Source: Desulfovibrio sp.
GTDB taxonomy: Bacteria; Desulfobacterota; Desulfovibrionia; Desulfovibrionales; Desulfovibrionaceae
DNA: 7,369 bases
NCBI GenBank assembly: GCA_003525525.1
Contig: DQED01000030.1
Location: 1 to 7,369, forward strand
Direction: 5' to 3'
The position numbers and the translations under genes are program-made. Each line of letters starts with the position of its first letter. The first letter of the stretch is position 1. Shown piece after piece: positions 4,715 through 7,369 of the stretch. The notes beneath the pieces are model-generated. The model was not told the DNA's origin. It ran no database searches and saw only the letters and a program-made list of their open reading frames with translations.

Positions 4715-5767
4715 CTAGGCCACGGTCACGTCCTTGCACAGGTAGACGTCCTGGATGGCGTTTAAGAGCTCGACGCCCTCGGCCATGGGACGCTGGAAGG
4801 CCTTGCGCCCGGAAATCATGCCCATGCCGCCGGCGCGCTTGTTGATGACCGCGGTCCTGATCGCGTCGGGGAAGTCCGACGCGCCCGACGCGCCGCCGGA
4901 ATTGATCAGCCCGATGCGGCCCATGTAGCAGTTGGCCACCTGGTAGCGGGTCAGGTCGATGGGATGGTCCGTCGTCAGTTCGCTGTAGACGCGCTTGTCG
5001 GTCTTGCCGAAGCCGACGGCCGTGTAGCCGCCGTTGTTGGTGGCCTGCTTCTGCTTGACCACGTCTGCCCCGATGGTGGCGGCCAGGTGGTTGGCCTGGC
5101 CGGTGAGGTCGGCCGACGTGTGGTAGTCCACCCCGCCCTTCACGAAGGCGGGATTGCGCAGGTAGGCCCACAGCACGCAGGCCATGCCCAGCTCGTGGGC
5201 CCGGGCGAAGGCCTCGGAGACCTCCTGGATCTGGCGGCGGCTTTCCGGCGAGCCGAAATAGACCGTGGCGCCCACGGCCAGCGCGCCCATGTCGAAGGCC
5301 TGGTCCACCGAGGCGAACAGCGTCTGGTCGTGGATGGCCGGCAGGGACAGCAGCTCGTTGTGGTTGATCTTGAGCAGGAAGGGAATCTTGTGGGCGTACT
5401 TGCGGGCCACGGACCCGAGCACGCCGAGGGTCGAGCACACGGCGTTGCAGCCGGCCTCGATGGCCAGCTTCACGATGTTTTCCGGATCGAAATAGACGGG
5501 GTTGGGCGCGAACGAGGCCGCGCCCGAGTGCTCCACGCCCTGGTCCACGGGCAGAATGGACATGTAGCCGGTGCCGCCCAGGCGGCCGTGGCCGAGCATG
5601 GCGGCCAGCGCGCGCACCACGGGCACGGGCCGGTCGGACTGGACGAAGATGTCGTCGATGTAGTCCGGGCCGGGCAGGTGCAATTGTTCCTTGGCTATGG
5701 TCTTGCATACGTGGGAAAGCAGGAATTCGGCTTCCTCGCCGAGATACCCGGCAATCTTGTCGATCAT
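4715..5767 (-). CDS. fbaB: Class I fructose-bisphosphate aldolase (DhnA/FbaB type)
   Basis: A 350-residue protein, the same length as E. coli FbaB. It reversibly cleaves fructose 1,6-bisphosphate to dihydroxyacetone phosphate and glyceraldehyde 3-phosphate, in the cytoplasm, for glycolysis and gluconeogenesis. ATG 5767 is chosen because GGAGG (5780-5776) sits eight bases upstream; the open frame extends further but as GC-driven sequence. A (beta/alpha)8 barrel is expected: [11 protein letters not shown] (71-81) holds the conserved active-site Asp75, ADVVKQK (234-240) contains the probable Schiff-base lysine (K238 by family pattern), and NSGGASG (289-295) with [15 protein letters not shown] (313-327) form the phosphate-binding loops. 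The gene has its own promoter candidate and is followed by a hairpin, so it looks monocistronic. A related DhnA aldolase with another substrate is possible but less likely given the full-length match. Confidence 0.93.
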   Translation of the reverse strand: MIDKIAGYLGEEAEFLLSHVCKTIAKEQLHLPGPDYIDDIFVQSDRPVPVVRALAAMLGHGRLGGTGYMSILPVDQGVEHSGAASFAPNPVYFDPENIVKLAIEAGCNAVCSTLGVLGSVARKYAHKIPFLLKINHNELLSLPAIHDQTLFASVDQAFDMGALAVGATVYFGSPESRRQIQEVSEAFARAHELGMACVLWAYLRNPAFVKGGVDYHTSADLTGQANHLAATIGADVVKQKQATNNGGYTAVGFGKTDKRVYSELTTDHPIDLTRYQVANCYMGRIGLINSGGASGASDFPDAIRTAVINKRAGGMGMISGRKAFQRPMAEGVELLNAIQDVYLCKDVTVA

Positions 5768-5802
5768 GATGCGGGCCTCCTTTGGCTGCGACGGTAGGAC
5801 GA

Positions 5803-5831
5803 CGATAGCGCCAAATCGTTTGCGGCGACAA
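5803..5831 (-). promoter_or_regulatory. Candidate sigma-70 promoter of the aldolase gene
   Basis: On the minus strand, TTGTCG (5831-5826), 17 bases, CTATCG (5808-5803); read one base on, TATCGT at 18-base spacing. The predicted start near 5796 gives a leader of about 30 bases with a well-placed GGAGG. The hexamers are moderate matches, and no competing element was seen in the 160-base gap. Confidence 0.45.
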
Positions 5832-5927
5832 CCGAAATCCGCCGGCGACGGATGCATCCTGCCCGCGAACCGGCGCGAACGGACGTCGGAACGGCGACGA
5901 ACGGGCCGCGTTTGCCCGAGCGCCGCC

Positions 5928-6851
5928 TCAGCCGTCGCGCCGCCTTGCCAGCCAGCGCGCCCAGAGCACGCCGGCCAGGTTCTGCTCGAGGCTGAAAAGC
6001 GCGCCGGGCAGCGCCGCGGCCGGGGTGAAGTGGAGCTTGGCCAGGGCCACGGCCAGGCCGGAATTCTGCATGCCCACCTCCACGGCGATGGCGATGCGGT
6101 CGGCGCGGTCGGCGGAAAAAAGGGCCGCACCCAGGTAGCCCAGGGCGAAGCCGCCGCAGTTGTGCAAGACGACCGCCGCGATGACCAGGCCGGGAAAGGC
6201 GAGCACCGTGTCGCGGTTGAGCCCGACCACGCAGGCGATGACCAAGGCGATGGTCACCATGGACAGCGCCGGGAAGACCGCCAGCACCGGTTCCAGGCGG
6301 CGGCGCAGCAGGCGGCGCAAAACGAGCCCGTCCAGCACCGGGAAGACCACGATCCAGAAGACCGAAGCGATCATGGCGGGGCCGTCCACGCGGATGACGG
6401 ACCCGCCGAGCAGCGCGGTCAGCCCGGGCGTAACCAGGGGCGCGGCCACGGTCGTTGCGAGGGTGAGGATCACGGAAAGGGCGAGGTTGCCGCCGGCCAG
6501 GTAGGTGATGACGTTGGAGGCCGTGCCGCCCGGGCAGGCCCCGACCAGGATCACGCCGAGCGCGGCCTCGGGCGGCAAGCCGAGGCCCCTGGCCAGCAGC
6601 CAGGCCAGGCCGGGCATGACGGTGAATTGCAGCAGCGCGCCGACGAGCACCAGCCGCCACTTGGGGGCCAGGGCGGCGAAATCGGCGAAGGTGAGCGAAA
6701 GCCCCATGCCGAACATGATGACGCCAAGGGCCGGGGCGATAGAGGGCGCGATCCAGGTGAAAAGGCCGGGGGAAACCAGGGCCAGGGCGCAGCATCCCGC
6801 GACCAGGGCGAGGTAGCGCTTTTCCAGGGCCAACGCGGCGCGGACGAGCAT
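5928..6851 (-). CDS. BASS-family transporter (bile acid:sodium symporter type)
   Basis: A 307-residue, very hydrophobic protein with about nine or ten membrane helices, the size and topology of the bile acid:sodium symporter (BASS/SBF) family. Two family signatures are visible: [19 protein letters not shown] in the first half, which with [15 protein letters not shown] in the second half corresponds to the two discontinuous crossover helices where Na+ and substrate bind. The two halves are the inverted repeats expected of this fold. Bacterial members usually import organic acids, sulfonates, pantoate or steroid-like compounds with Na+; substrate cannot be deduced here. The start at ATG 6851 has only a weak ribosome-binding site (GGGCGGC). 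An 80-base gap separates it from the upstream dehydrogenase gene on the same strand, so co-transcription is possible. Confidence 0.88.
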   Translation of the reverse strand: MLVRAALALEKRYLALVAGCCALALVSPGLFTWIAPSIAPALGVIMFGMGLSLTFADFAALAPKWRLVLVGALLQFTVMPGLAWLLARGLGLPPEAALGVILVGACPGGTASNVITYLAGGNLALSVILTLATTVAAPLVTPGLTALLGGSVIRVDGPAMIASVFWIVVFPVLDGLVLRRLLRRRLEPVLAVFPALSMVTIALVIACVVGLNRDTVLAFPGLVIAAVVLHNCGGFALGYLGAALFSADRADRIAIAVEVGMQNSGLAVALAKLHFTPAAALPGALFSLEQNLAGVLWARWLARRRDG

Positions 6852-6931
6852 GGCCGCCCGTACCGCCCCCGTCGCACAGGGTCAAGGCGGCATGGCCCCG
6901 ACACGGGAAACGCCCGGCAAGGCGTCGCGGG

Positions 6932-7369
6932 CTAGCCGCGCAGGTCGAAGGCCACCTTGACGCTGCCCGTCGTGCGCTTGTCGAAGGCGCAGGCAAAGGC
7001 CTCGCGCCATTTCTCCAGGGGAAACAGGTGGGTGAGCAGCCCTTCCGTGGGGTAATCGCCCGAGGCGAGCAGTTCCAGGGCCAGCGCGTAGGTGCGCGCC
7101 ATGGTTCCGGGCCGACGCGGGTCCGGGGCCATGGCGCAGCCCGAGGAGCCGGCCACGGTCAGCTCGCGGAACCACAGGCTCGAGATGTCGACGCCCTTCA
7201 GCCGCGCCCCGGCCCCGACCATGACGTATTTCCCGCCGGCGGCGAGGCTTAAAAGCCCGTCCTCGAAGGTGCGCGAGGACCCGACGCAGTCGAAGACCAC
7301 GTCCGCCCCGCCTTCGATGTTGCCGCCGCCGAGGGTCGTCGGCACGTAGCGCGCGCCCAGGGCCTCGGC
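6932..7369 (-). CDS. Zinc-type medium-chain alcohol dehydrogenase, C-terminal part
   Basis: The last 145 codons of a medium-chain dehydrogenase/reductase, open at the right edge and ending at TAG 6932. What is seen is the second half of the Rossmann NAD(P)-binding domain, AEALGARYV then GGADVVFDCVGSS and LSLAAGGKYVMVGAGAR, followed by the C-terminal return to the catalytic domain with WFRELTVAGSSGCAM, LLASGDYPTEGLLTHLFPLEKWREAF and the closing TTGSVKVAFDL. These segments are typical of zinc-dependent alcohol, threonine or polyol dehydrogenases. The zinc-binding residues lie in the missing N-terminal part, so neither zinc content nor substrate can be judged. It may be co-transcribed with the BASS transporter downstream. 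Confidence 0.88.
   Translation of the reverse strand, partial: AEALGARYVPTTLGGGNIEGGADVVFDCVGSSRTFEDGLLSLAAGGKYVMVGAGARLKGVDISSLWFRELTVAGSSGCAMAPDPRRPGTMARTYALALELLASGDYPTEGLLTHLFPLEKWREAFACAFDKRTTGSVKVAFDLRG

Noticed and set aside
4964..5797. A 277-codon plus-strand frame opposite the aldolase
   Set aside because: It is rich in Gly/Val/His and reads as the complement of a well-supported 350-residue aldolase; no ribosome-binding site or domain seen.
6857..6885. TTGACC with a 17-base spacer to TACGGG as a promoter for the transporter
   Set aside because: The -10 is a poor match and the start of transcription would fall almost on the ATG, leaving no room for the ribosome-binding site.
5691..6935. 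A 414-codon plus-strand frame opposite the transporter
   Set aside because: It is an extremely hydrophilic Gly/Gln/His/Asp repeat-like translation, the expected antisense image of a hydrophobic membrane protein.
1..7369. CRISPR array, tRNA or rRNA gene, insertion sequence or phage gene
   Set aside because: I saw no regularly spaced repeats, cloverleaf-like sequence, transposase or phage protein; the window reads as ordinary chromosomal genes.

Overview
The window is high-GC bacterial DNA with tightly packed genes. It most resembles a sulfate reducer of the Desulfovibrio/Solidesulfovibrio group. Four things point there: the AtpZ-AtpI gene pair starts an F0 operon behind a Rex-like operator; an iron superoxide dismutase carries a Tat signal; the class I (DhnA/FbaB-type) aldolase is a 350-residue protein; and GC-rich stem-loop repeats fill an intergenic gap. 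The organism assignment is an inference, because there is no rRNA gene here to test it. All genes but one are on the minus strand.

Layout, left to right. Positions 1-687 hold the start of an ATP synthase F0 operon (atpZ, then atpI running off the left edge), with a sigma-70-type promoter and a Rex-like site upstream. Positions 1003-1428 hold the only plus-strand gene, a small secreted cysteine-rich protein of unknown function. Positions 1429-1673 are a block of GC-rich hairpins between two convergent genes. Positions 1674-2381 hold a periplasmic Fe superoxide dismutase. Positions 2516-4581 hold a compact four-gene operon, read right to left: a Spy/CpxP-like periplasmic protein with two cysteines, an ECF sigma factor, a small single-pass membrane protein that is probably its anti-sigma factor, and a second Spy/CpxP-like protein with a proline-rich tail. 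Positions 4715-5767 hold class I fructose-bisphosphate aldolase. Positions 5928-6851 hold a BASS-family (bile acid:sodium symporter type) transporter. Positions 6932-7369 hold the C-terminal part of a medium-chain zinc-type dehydrogenase cut by the right edge.

The most interesting part is the ECF operon with the adjacent sod gene. Its arrangement (sigma, small non-zinc anti-sigma, LTxxQ periplasmic sensor-like proteins) recalls CnrYXH-type envelope sensing. Two matching promoter-like elements, TGTAAC-N17-CGAC before the operon and CGTAAC-N17-CGAA before sod, share the string GTAACCCC and an identical spacing. I infer that the sigma factor controls its own operon and also sod, forming a periplasmic metal or oxidative-stress response. 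A weaker relative of the motif (GTCAAC-N16-CGAC) precedes the secreted cysteine-rich gene. These regulatory links are predictions from sequence alone.
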